From Aristolochia californica (taxonomy: Eukaryota > Streptophyta > Magnoliopsida > Piperales > Aristolochiaceae): a stretch of DNA of 64,000 bases. The notes beneath the pieces are model-generated. The model was not told the DNA's origin, searched no databases, and saw only the letters and a list, made by a program, of their open reading frames with translations. Numbering within the stretch: the stretch's first letter is position 1; the number at the start of each line of letters is the position of its first letter. Positions 13,968 through 30,300 of this stretch are shown piece by piece. The translations under genes were made by a program, and so were the position numbers. The DNA lies in assembly GCA_029961685.1 (NCBI GenBank), contig JARWKL010000009.1, positions 30,439,708 through 30,503,707 of the forward strand, in the 5' to 3' direction.

Positions 13968-16900
13968 ATCACAACTCTAACTGAGCTCAGTCTCTATTTG
14001 AAGTCAAGTTGTCTTGGTAATGGCATCTTTTGCCTCTTGCATTTTCTATCATTTGGCTTGATTTCTTAAGGTACTTCATCCTAATCTTGAAGTTAGGCGA
14101 TCAAATCAAACTCATCCAAGGCATCTCGCAAATTCTTTATGAGGCTAGATTTCTCAAGATACAATCACCCTAATATTAGTATGTGACAGGTGACGAACTG
14201 GTAAATCTAATCTAGGCCTTGGAAATAGAAATTGATACGGCATATAGGGTTTGTCGAAGGCTAAATCCAACCAAGGAATGAGTACAATCAAATTTTGCGA
14301 GTTGGATTTTAAATCGTATTTCTCAATGGATATAAAATTAATGAAAAATGAAGGATCTTCTATCCCCTGCCTCATCCTTTGGTGACACTAAAACGGAACG
14401 GACATGGATTCTATACCCATTTATCAATTATTAAGTGTATTATTATTTTTTTCCTCTAAAATGCCTGGCAATTTTCATTAAAAATGAGTTGGGATTTTTT
14501 CTGGCCTAGGTATAACAAGATTCAAGGTGTTAATCTTGTTGGTTTACCCAATCTTTTATTTATTTTATTAAATAAAATAAAAACATAACAAAAACTATTA
14601 CTCAACTAAGAATTTGAACAATTTTATCTAGTTATTGAATTACGGTTGATTAAAAGGAACATTAGTGGATAAGGGTTATTTTGTATTCAATAAATTGATT
14701 ACCCGATTATATAAAAGATTATTTAGTAATTTTAATTTGAGTAAGTATATCTTATAAATAAATTATGATTCAAGTATCTTTTTTTCTAATGATTGTGTAA
14801 TATATTGTAAGGATTTTATTATACATTAGAATGACATTGTTCTTAGAATTTGATTTATGTATACGTGGATATGAAAATTTAATCATCAAAATTAGAACCC
14901 TGATTGATCATCAAAATTATAGCATCGATCAATAATTAATCAAAATTGAAGAAATCTGATTACCAATTGATCTAGAGTCAAAGTCAAACCACTTGACCAT
15001 CAAAGCATAGAAATTTAGTCAAATAATTAATTAATGGTTATGACACTCAAGGTCAATTACTAAAATCAAAGCTCAATTGACGGTTCAAAACATCAAACAT
15101 TGATCAAAGATCAAGATTGAATGAATTCGATCGCCAATTGCTAAACAAAAGTCAGACCTTTCAATAAACAAAGAATGGAGGTTTAGCTAAACAATCAATT
15201 AATGGTTAAAATCAGGAACAATAATTAGAATCAAAGTCCTGATCATTGCATGAAACACGACTAAGCACTAAAAGAGTTGGCACACGGGTAACATGTAGTA
15301 TTACATGAAAATGCCACATAAGCAAAGTAGTATGACACATCAATAACAAATGACATTGTAGGAATGCTCTACACCTAAAGGAAAGAATGAGGTGATGTGT
15401 AATGTTAACAAATGAAGAAGAAAATGTCTTGTCATATATGTCTCTCCCTCATTGTATGTGTACATAAAAGGGGAAGTTTTAAACGTGTCAAATCCCCGTT
15501 CGTAAGAAAAGAAAAACGTGAATCGTACCCCCCACACTTTACCTCTAAAATCAGATTTGTAACAAGAAGTTACAAGCAATATGCGTGTTCAATTTATATA
15601 GTATTGATCGCACTAAACAGATCTTTTATGAATTTAAAACAAAATGAAAATTGATAGGGCGTGAATAACATGCCAATATTAAAGGAAAAAAAACAAAAGA
15701 AAAGGCGGAGCCCTCCCAGGAGCGTTTGCAGTCGCCTCAAAGGTGAGCCCCCAGCAGATGACAAGAGCAGTCGGGCACAAGATGACAGCTTTAGCATCGA
15801 GTGGCTGCTATTTCTCCACACACAGCCTTTTTCTCTCTCCTTTTTTTCCATAAAACAATAAATGGTCCAGAAAAGAGAAGAATCCAATCTTCAAGCCGTG
15901 TGTCGAACCACCGCCATTTTAGTTGGAGCGATATCGACCCATTCCTGATAATTAAAAACCCAATCCCTTCCCACTGTCTGGGGCATGCATGAAGCGCCAA
16001 ATAAACTTAGTTATCAAGGAAGGATGAGTTACTGCCGATATAGACACAAATGTCACGTACACTATTATTTTTCTGTACATGTACACATTATTGTCTTACA
16101 GTAGTTTAACGTTAATGTGTGAAATTAAAATATAAGAATAGGAGATTGGTGACCAAACTCCTAACATAAGTCGCTTTTGATTTCAAATCTATTTCATCTA
16201 ATCCCAGATTATAATATAAACAGATGATGGATCATTTACTTGAAAATTAAAAAATGGGTTGATCTAACCGTGACAGCAACGTCTCTTCCTGATTAGCTGC
16301 ACGTCACTAAGTCCCTTTCTGAAATCAATTACTTCATCAGAACTCTCTTTTCGGTTGGATCTGAGACTGATGCAGTGATGCTCTTGTTTTTCTCTTTTTA
16401 CAATTTCTAATCATCAGGAAAAAGACCTTTTAAGTTTTAATTTTACAGGGCACAATTTTTATTGTTTTTATATTGTTTGCACATTCATTTTTCTATTTAA
16501 ATATGAGTTGCGGGATCTGGTGATTCACGCGGCAACGTGAGATGCGTTTGATGAAATTAATTATTTTATTGTTGCATCTTGCACGTGACTTGTCAGAAAA
16601 ACAATACGCGCACCACCTTTGCTGCAGAGGGCTGGGTTTTGCCTACTACTACAGACGGGGGCACAAAGTATAGAAGCCAATAAAAATGATGACGTTGAGT
16701 GAACCTCGACGCGTCGTAGCGTCCACCACCAGACGTGTCTCCTCCATCATCACTTTACCACGTGGTCGAATGGACATCTCCTGTTCCCCCCAAAACCTCA
16801 GAGGTCAATGACTAGTTGGAATGAGGAACCCGCGAGATTTTGATCTTCCCCATTTTCCCGTTTCTCGACGACAGCGATCAGCGTCGGCGGTCGTAGTAAA

Positions 16901-17900
16901 ATGTTAGAAATGCGAGGAAAAAGGATTTTCAAAGTTCAGACCGAAGAAACGCGCTTTTCAGAGCGGTAAACCAATGTGCGCGGCCTACCGCAACCGATTT
17001 CCTTTGATTGACCCAATGTGAAATATTTGTAGCCTTTTTAATTGGATGATTGAACCCACGTTTGTCCATCTTTATTCTAATTACGTGTTTGCTACTCGAT
17101 GCCACATTTCCAGACTCAAAAAACGCCGTCGGGAGGTTGAACCACTCCTATCTTTTCCCGCTCTGCATCTGGTAATTAGTAATTACCCAAAAGGAACAAG
17201 TTGCCGAGGCGGATAACGGATATAGGATCTCCCACTTTGGACCTACCGCTGTGTGGGACGCCAAGCGCTCTTTTCCACCTGGCCTCACTCAGATCAGTCG
17301 GACATGCCTATGGGTCCTCTCGCGGAGCTCGGAGGAGGACAAGACCCTGTTCATTCCTTGGGTGTCCGAATCCTAGTCACTCAAGTCGGAAAGCACTCGG
17401 CTCGATCTGACCTTCACCAGCCGATCAATGCAAGCGTGTCTTTCAACCTTATTGTTCAACCCTCTCAACGGACTACCACAACCTACCCATTTAATTCGAC
17501 TCTTAATAGCTTTAATTCCAATGGACAAATTTGTATAACCAAGATGGCTGTCTATCCATTTTACCGTTTTTTTTACAGATTGGATCGGCAAAAACGGGAA
17601 AATCGTACTAACCTTATTTGTGATCAAAATACATTATTAACGTTTAATTAACTTTTATGGGGAGAAACAGGAAAGTGAGACTGAGACGCGTAGCAGTGGG
17701 TTTTAATGTAGATGGGCAGTTGGGGACGTGGAGCGGTGGGCGCAGATTGAAGGAAAGTGAAGTTTTAACCGGCTCGGCTCAGTCAAGAGAGCCGCGGAAA
17801 CAACTCCTGGGAACGGGAACGGGAACATCGCAGAAACAAAGCGACAAAATGAAATGAAAAAGGGTAGAAAATGTGGGGAAAAAACATAAAAAGTAGACCA
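13968..17900. other. Intergenic between copia element and malic enzyme
   Basis: No gene recognised. 14860-15250 is very AT-rich with many loose repeats of ATCAAAATT/GATCAAAG. From about 16500 the composition becomes more balanced and CpG-containing, as expected for a promoter region. G-box cores CACGTG occur at about 16583 and 16759-16764 (within CCACGTGG). Confidence 0.5.
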
Positions 17901-17922
17901 CCCCGTCCGGACCTCGAGGGAG

Positions 17923-17929
17923 TATAAAG
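17923..17929 (+). promoter_or_regulatory. Probable TATA box of the NADP-malic enzyme gene
   Basis: TATAAAG in a GC-richer setting, followed by a CT-rich leader. It is 200 bp upstream of the ATG at 18123, predicting transcription start near 17955 and a leader of about 165 nt without any upstream ATG. Confidence 0.6.
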
Positions 17930-18122
17930 AAACGAAACTCACGCATCCGAAGCTTTCTCGCTCCCTTTTCTCTCCCTCTTCACAAATTCTTATTTTGTTG
18001 CCCGAGTTTCTCTCCTGAGAGGGAGAAAGGGAGCCGAACGAGGAGCAACCCCGAAGACTCTCTCCTTCGCTGGACACAGACAAAACCGAAAGACTCTCTT
18101 TAGCTCTCTCCATTTCTTCGCC

Positions 18123-23425
<5,303 letters not shown>

Positions 23426-25994
23426 ATAGGCGCAACAGTCTTCAGTTTTGTAACCTCCAGGGCTCTGATGTTCGGTCCTTTACGTGTGGAAGCTTGTCGT
23501 TGTGCTTTTATCAGTGGGTTCTTCATTTATTTATTTTCTTTTAATCCTATTCTCTCTCTCCCTATTGGTTTTTTTTGGGGTTCCTCTTGTCTTAAGTTAA
23601 TAGTCAAAAGGGAATGAATGTAATGGTTAGTAGGTAATTGTAGCTTTGGCTTATTTGAATAATGGTATCGTCCATTTTAAGTACGTTGTAGATCACTCTT
23701 AGCTCATGCATTTGTATTTCTTTCCGCTGTACACCAGCAACGCTTAATGTAGCTTCTACGAGTTGATATTTGGAGCCATCTTAACGAAGGATTGTAAGAA
23801 GCGGGAAATTCATGCGCAAGAGATGTTTTACAGCAAATATTCAGAACTTGAAGACATTTGGAAGGTAAGATCGGGCTCACTTAGAAGGCTTAGTTTCTAT
23901 AATGAACCATCAAAATTGATGGACATTTCTTTGGGAAAGCCTTGCCTCGTCTATGAAACAGAAGTCGTTTTGGGTTAACCCCATTAGGCCCTAAGTCCAA
24001 GCAAAACTCTCCCCACTTTTGTTGAAATTGTGATTTTGATTTTGATTATAGGAAACAAATTTCACCCTATCACTGATTAAATGGGTTTGACTACAACAAA
24101 ACATACTGAATCCTGAATATGTTGGTTTTATCCTAATTCAATTTCATGACTATCAATCTCATATCCAGTTCTCATCCTGATTTTTCTCAGTTCATGTAAA
24201 ATCCCAATTTTCCACTCCTGATTCATCACCCGCTGCCTTGTCAGCTAGATTCTCTTAGGTTTCTCTCCAATTTCATCTGAGGTCACCTGAAATCCCAATG
24301 TTCCTCTCTGGCTCTCCCTATTTCTATCCCATTGTTTTGTCAACGGAAACAAAGCTAACCATCTTAGCAGGATATGCCATCTCACCTTTCTCTCCAATTT
24401 TTTTCTCAATTTACTCTAACAGTCTTTAATGCTTTCCAGTTTCTACTCAAATCCTTTGTTCATAGTAGGAGCAGGTTTTAACAAACTGTCATCTCATGTG
24501 AGATCGTCTAGTTGTTCCTTAAAACAGTCGAGCCCCCTTCCTATAATATATATAAATAATAATGATCTGGGTTTACCAATATCTCGTATTTTAATGATAA
24601 AAAAACTTAATTTATTTGAGTTGATGATTATAATTCAGACATTTCTTTCAAGAGTCTGTATATCTATACGAACTGAATCTGTTTCAATCACCATGGTTCG
24701 ACTTGATTAAACCACTAGTTGGACCGTTAAGCAGAAGGAGAATTGTTGGTCTCGGTCTGACTGACTGATTGATTTAATGACTTTAGTAGCGTTTTGTTGT
24801 CCGATTAGAGAAAAATGTTTTCGACATCAAAAAGTCTAAATTCTTTTGCTAGATATTTATGGCTTTGGTTCCAAAGAATTACTGTCACTAGAGACATCAG
24901 CAACAATCAATCTTTGGTAGACATTTTCCACAACCAAATATCACCATCTTGTTTAATGAGTTCCACAACCAAATATGTTTGCTTCTTGCATGATGTATCA
25001 GATTCTTTTTTAGTCTTGCTACTCCTACGCCAACATTCAGTGTCTTTCGCATAAAAATAAATTGGCACTTCATATTATACTTCAAATGTTGAACCTTCTA
25101 AAATACCATATACATAGTGCTTACAGTTATAAGAATAGAATCTAGCTCACTTAGACGTTATATTTCGTTATAAGATTATATAATCAAGATCCAGTGGCAA
25201 ACCACTGTCGGCTTCTCTTAGTAAGAAAGAATACCTAAAGAATCTACACTTATTTAAGCTTTTAAAGTAAGATACTCTAAAATAAGAGAAAGTCCGCCTC
25301 TTTCAGTCCAGGTTACAAACATGGAAAATAGATGTCTCTTGCTTATATTCAATGTAGCAGAAGGCTTTGTAAAATAGTGATGTGATGTGCCTCTAAATTG
25401 TGGAATTGATCTCACTACTTCGTAATCAATTATTTGATAACCTTCGCACTAGACCATACAAATGTTTCTTTAAGAGATTAATTGAGGCTTTGATTAAGAA
25501 TTTCCCAAAGTCAACTCGAAATCTGTCTTTCGAATCTGGTTTTGCCAGCTCCATGGGCAGCCAAAGAGTAATTGAACTTGAGCAACTTGTTGCTGGTAGC
25601 AGGTAGGTCTACAGGTCTCTTGAATTCGCCGACGATCACAGATGCGATGATAGAGTTTCGCCGTTAACCACTGTGACCCCATTACAGTGGTTACATTCAT
25701 CTCTTCGTAACTAATAAAATCCTTAGAGGTCTTAGCCGTCGGCCGGTTTGCCACCAAGTTTGCCGGAAGGAAAATAATTGAGAGATGGATGGATGGATGT
25801 CTCCTCGTTATGAACCACAAGATCGACGGAATGGAATCCAAAAGCAGCGACTAACAGAAGAAAATATTAAATGTTAAAAAGGAGTTGATTTTCTGATTGA
25901 CGTACAATACAAACAAAAGGAGAAGAAAACGAAAAATAAATAAATTAAATGGCCGGAGAGAACTCGTCTATTGTCGTCGGAGAGTATCCTTCTT
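23426..25994. other. Malic enzyme 3' flank and intergenic DNA
   Basis: The first few hundred bases are T-rich and probably hold the malic enzyme 3' UTR. The remainder is AT-rich without recognised coding content; the open frames present (for example 25494-25841 minus) show no family resemblance. Confidence 0.5.
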
Positions 25995-26285
25995 TCAGAT
26001 ACGATGTGAAAGCTGATACCGGCAGACCGGGCAAGAGTCCCCGCGTGAGAGCCATGCGGAGATGCAACTGCCGTGGAATACATGGCAGCATGGCAACCGC
26101 TTGCCGCCTCTTCCGGGCTCAAAATCCTCCATGCAAACCGAACAAAGCCCGCCAGATGCAGCCGTCGGCAAACTAGAGACAAACGTCTCCGCCGCTGTCG
26201 TTGTGCCGGAAACATCTCCGATGGTAAGAACTTCATCGAGATCGAAGCATAAATCCAGTGGACAAGCAGCCGACGTTGACGACAT
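25995..26285 (-). CDS. Small RING-H2 finger protein, 96 aa, single exon
   Basis: Probable ubiquitin E3 ligase of the small plant RING-H2 (ATL/RHA-like) type. The RING is C48-x2-C51-x14-C66-x-H68-x2-H71-x2-C74-x10-C85-x2-C88, with LPCCHVFHGSC and SRGDSCPVCR clearly visible; all eight zinc ligands are present. Residues 1-45 are low in recognisable features and contain no clear membrane segment, so it may be soluble. The start is the first ATG of the open frame, and a TATA-like motif lies 43-50 bases upstream. The frame is shorter than most RING-H2 ligases, which supply substrate specificity outside the RING, so the protein may be minimal. A longer spliced form was not found. Its target is unknown. 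Confidence 0.8.
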   Translation of the reverse strand: MSSTSAACPLDLCFDLDEVLTIGDVSGTTTAAETFVSSLPTAASGGLCSVCMEDFEPGRGGKRLPCCHVFHGSCISAWLSRGDSCPVCRYQLSHRI

Positions 26286-26327
26286 CCCTCTCTCCGAAAT
26301 AGATTCAACTGGGCGTGTCTGTAATGG

Positions 26328-26335
26328 TTTTTATA
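26328..26335 (-). promoter_or_regulatory. TATA box of the RING-H2 gene
   Basis: Minus-strand TATAAAAA lies 43 bases upstream of the ATG at 26285, giving a very short leader. Confidence 0.5.
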
Positions 26336-26502
26336 GACTGAAAAGAGAAAAGTTCATGGGAAAGGCGGAAGGCGTTGGCTATCACTTTTATGAGGAGAAG
26401 GAACGCCGCGCGAATCTACGGAAGCTTACTCGTGGAAAGTGGAATAATTCGATCTTGGACTTTCTTTAGGGGTTAGAATACTAGGATCGCTTTTGTCCCT
26501 CA

Positions 26503-26850
26503 ATGTTGACTGATCTGCTCGACGCGGCGCTTGATTGAATAGAAAAACAAAAAGTACCACAGATTAATGGTGGCCTGATCAGTCTTGCTCATCCAAGCGT
26601 CCTAATTTCGAGCTAGCAACTTGCACTCAAAGACTTAATAGCCAAGTGCAGCTAAACTGGACTCAAAAACCATAGTTATGACTTTTGGGTTCCACCACTC
26701 CCTTGCACAGGGAAAACCGTGGATAAATTAACCGGAAAAATCCGGGATAAATTCTGATACCATGTTGACTAAAATACTCGAACTTTTTAGAAAAACAACC
26801 CCACCGATCTTATACAAAGACTGACCCAGTTAATACAAATAAATATTCCA
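26503..26850 (-). repeat. Possible degenerate LTR-element remnant
   Basis: At 26751-26762 the minus strand reads TGGTATCAGAAT, resembling a Met-tRNA primer binding site, directly followed on the plus strand by TGTTGACT at 26763. A second TGTTGACT followed six bases later by CTCGA occurs at about 26503. This could be two decayed LTR starts of a miniature element, but the rest of the repeats no longer aligns convincingly. Confidence 0.3.
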
Positions 26851-27324
26851 ACATACTTCATCAACCCACTAAGTTGATGATGTCCGGGGTTCTTTGGATG
26901 AGGGCCTGAACTTTACAAAAGTCATATAACGCGATAGATATGGGAGATTTAGTGGTTTCTTTGGCGGCTACAAGAGGTGCTCCAAACGTCAAACTTAGAG
27001 CAAAACTTTACTGATCCGGATAACGCTTGCTAGTGGAATTGACTATTGTTTTTGTGTGTTTGAGCAAATTCGAATGACTACTTGATTATTTTGTTTCCAT
27101 CAGACTAGTAATATTATCTGTATCAACAAAAAACTAATATTTCGAAAATAAAGAGGTAAGAAATATGGCAAAAGTCATATGAAATTTTCCACTAATGGAT
27201 AGTCATAGTCACATAATAGAGATAATGTCTTGAGACCAATCCCTGCTATATTGACTGTACATGTATAACCATTTTGTATGAGACTTTGAAAGTAAGATAA
27301 GGAGGACCTCTCATCAATTTCCAT

Positions 27325-30300
27325 TTAGAGAATCTCATCCGCCACTTGAGAACTCCTGATCCCCCAAAATGCTTTAGGACGAAGAATCTTATCGGTTGCA
27401 GTGAAAAACCAGCCCATGTTTGTCGTCGCTCCACAGGTAGCACAATAAGCAATTGTCCAAGCATACCTAAAACTAATTGATATTATGCTCCTTCCGTCAA
27501 AGAAAAAGGAGTACATAGCAAAACTGAACATGAAAAACCAAAAAAAAACAAAAAAAAAAAAAAGTCCAAAAGAGATTCCTGGCATCTACTTTCAACTAGA
27601 ATCTTTGAGTTTACCCCCTCGCAGAGAGAAAAGACATTTTTTTGAAAAAAAAAAAAGATGTTTACAACCAAAAGCTAATAGAAGATGAAGCATCCAAAAA
27701 ATTTAGAAGGTTACACATACCCAGGAAACCAGCTATGTTCTCTCTGTGGAGATCCCATCAGTGCTAGTCCCGTAGCTTTATTCAGAGTCATGACCTCGTG
27801 CACATAACCATGTGGGTTTGCATATGCATTGAGTGGACCATCTCTTGACATCATTACAGTATCGCTTCTCTTTGCAATCACAGTCTACATAAAATAAAGA
27901 TTTTTAGACCAAGAAAGCTTCTAGTCTACCTGAGCACTATGTCTCTCTAATTCTTAAGTAATAACCAAAAAAAATTTCTGTCAAGTTTATCAACAAATGG
28001 AACTTTGAGAGAAAAGCCATGTGTGTGTGTGTGCACATGCTTGCCCGTGTATCTAGAGATATAAGTATTACCAAACAGTTTTTACAGCGAACTGTATCAA
28101 AGTGCTCGAGTAACTTGATTTCCCTTTGTAATCTATAGGAGATCCCATCGATCTCTAATAGCTCCTGTCTTGTAGATTCTGAGACAGGAATTTTACTGCC
28201 AATATGAAAGGATAAAATATCTGGTTTACTAGTAAGAGAATCTAAGTTGGAAATGCCAAGTATCTCCTTCCACATATCTGCAAGAAAACCATTCAGAATG
28301 ATTGACAAGCTGAAGAAATAGCAATGGGGCAAAACTTTTTGGGATAGTTGAGTGACTCCATGTCAATGCAAATTTCACATAATTAAGAAAGAGAATCAAG
28401 AATTATTACCTGCTGCTCTACGAGCAAGAGAATAAGCATCATACATCCGATAAACCCAATGCGACCAAAAAGCCCTCGGTGCTCGATGTAACCACTTAGG
28501 CTCGTCCGCAGCCCAAGCCTTGACAGGTTGTCTATCCGGTAGTAATGCAGGAGGGACGGACCTAGGTTTACTGCTTTCACGCATTCTATTGCCCAAACTA
28601 ATGAACCTAGATTTACTGTTTTCACGCATTCTATTGTCCAAACTATGCGGCTTATGTTCTTCATCACTACTGATGAACTCACCACTACTTCCATTATCTT
28701 CAGATACATCAGCATAAGAATAGTGACTTTCCATATCATAAATTGAATCATCACTTGCAGCTGAATCAGAGATGTGATCCAAGTCATTTAGGTCTTCTTC
28801 CTTAAGCCACATAGCAGAAGATGTATCACTGGATCCTCCACATAAGCCAACTTGGCTTCTCCTAGAGCTACTTATTGAAGCCAACGCTCCAAATGCATCT
28901 TTCGGTGTTCTCATGGGCTTATCCTCCTGGATAATCTGAACTTCAGCCATTGGCTGGTAGACAGCAAAGCAAAGTCATTAAAGGAAAAACACAAAAGTTC
29001 AAAGTCAGTGACTTTAACAAAAGGGCTTTCATCGGCAGTACCACATTGAGAATTTTGTTTACACAAATGTCAACAAACTCAAAATAATTTTCATACTACA
29101 GTATTCGTGCATCAGTCCACCATCATCTTATGTCACTGAATGACTACGACACTGAATGACAACTAACTTTTTCTCAAAAAGAAAGTGTGCCTTCTCTTCA
29201 TGGTCAAACAGAAAAGTAGGCATCTGCAGATGCCTTGACACAAGGCAGCCTTCTGAGGTGGGAAGACAAAGATTTGGATGAAGACATTGATAAATTTGAA
29301 CCTTATGTAACTCATTGCTGACTTGTGTGTTTCCAAAAAGAATGCAACAATCCACAGATTATATTTGGCTCAAATATGAAGAGACTTCTTGTCCTCCTTA
29401 TAGAGATTGGATATGTAAAGGAAACTCAAAAACTTTGGGGCATGAAAACTGAAGCAATAAGCTCTCAGATGGTTTTTTTTCTTCTTCTTTTTGTTATTTT
29501 TTCCAATGAACAAAGCTCAAGACCTTTCCAAACTCACTAGCTTGATTGCCTCATTCTTCCTCAAGAGAGGCGGTGCTCACAGTTTTGCCTCTAGCTTTTC
29601 CCCAACTAATTGAGTAGGTGACTTTTCCTTGTCCACTTCATCATTTACTTATGAGAAAAATGCAGTTCACCCACCATGCTGGCAAGTAGACTGCCAGCCG
29701 AAGTCTGAACCGAGTAGATTCAGAACCATTCTTAGTTCATCAGTATTTCTGAAACTTAAATTTCTCTCCATGGTAGTAAAGAGGACATTTCTCCATAAAA
29801 TAAAATAAAACATACCGTTCCTTCATTATCCACCCACATGCGACGCAAACGAAACCTTTGTTGGCCACGTGTAACCACATTTAATGAACCATTGTGCAGT
29901 TGCTTGTACTGCTGAATCTAAAGAGCATAATAAAAAAGTACAATATATCAAAACAAGATGTTAATCATGAAAACACCTCCGACAGTAATTCATAGTGTAA
30001 AATCCTCAGGATATTAGGAATATCTCAACAAAAAATATATTGGCCGTCACCACACCACCAAATTAGAGAATTTATAAAAAAGATAGCAGATTGAAGAATT
30101 TTATTGTTGTATTACAATAGTTATTATTAGGTTAAAAGGAGTATGGACTGAGGTCCTAACATAGCTGGACCCAAGTCTCATTCAACCATTAATTTTAATC
30201 TAATGGCAAACATTTCATTCTCTCTACACTAGCAATTCCCTCCCTCCCACTTCATTCACAGTTTCCTGCTCAAAACTTGACTTTCTGAAACCAGTAACTG

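Noticed and set aside
28021..28040. GT-repeat near a cereblon exon
   Set aside because: Short simple repeat inside an intron; no consequence visible.
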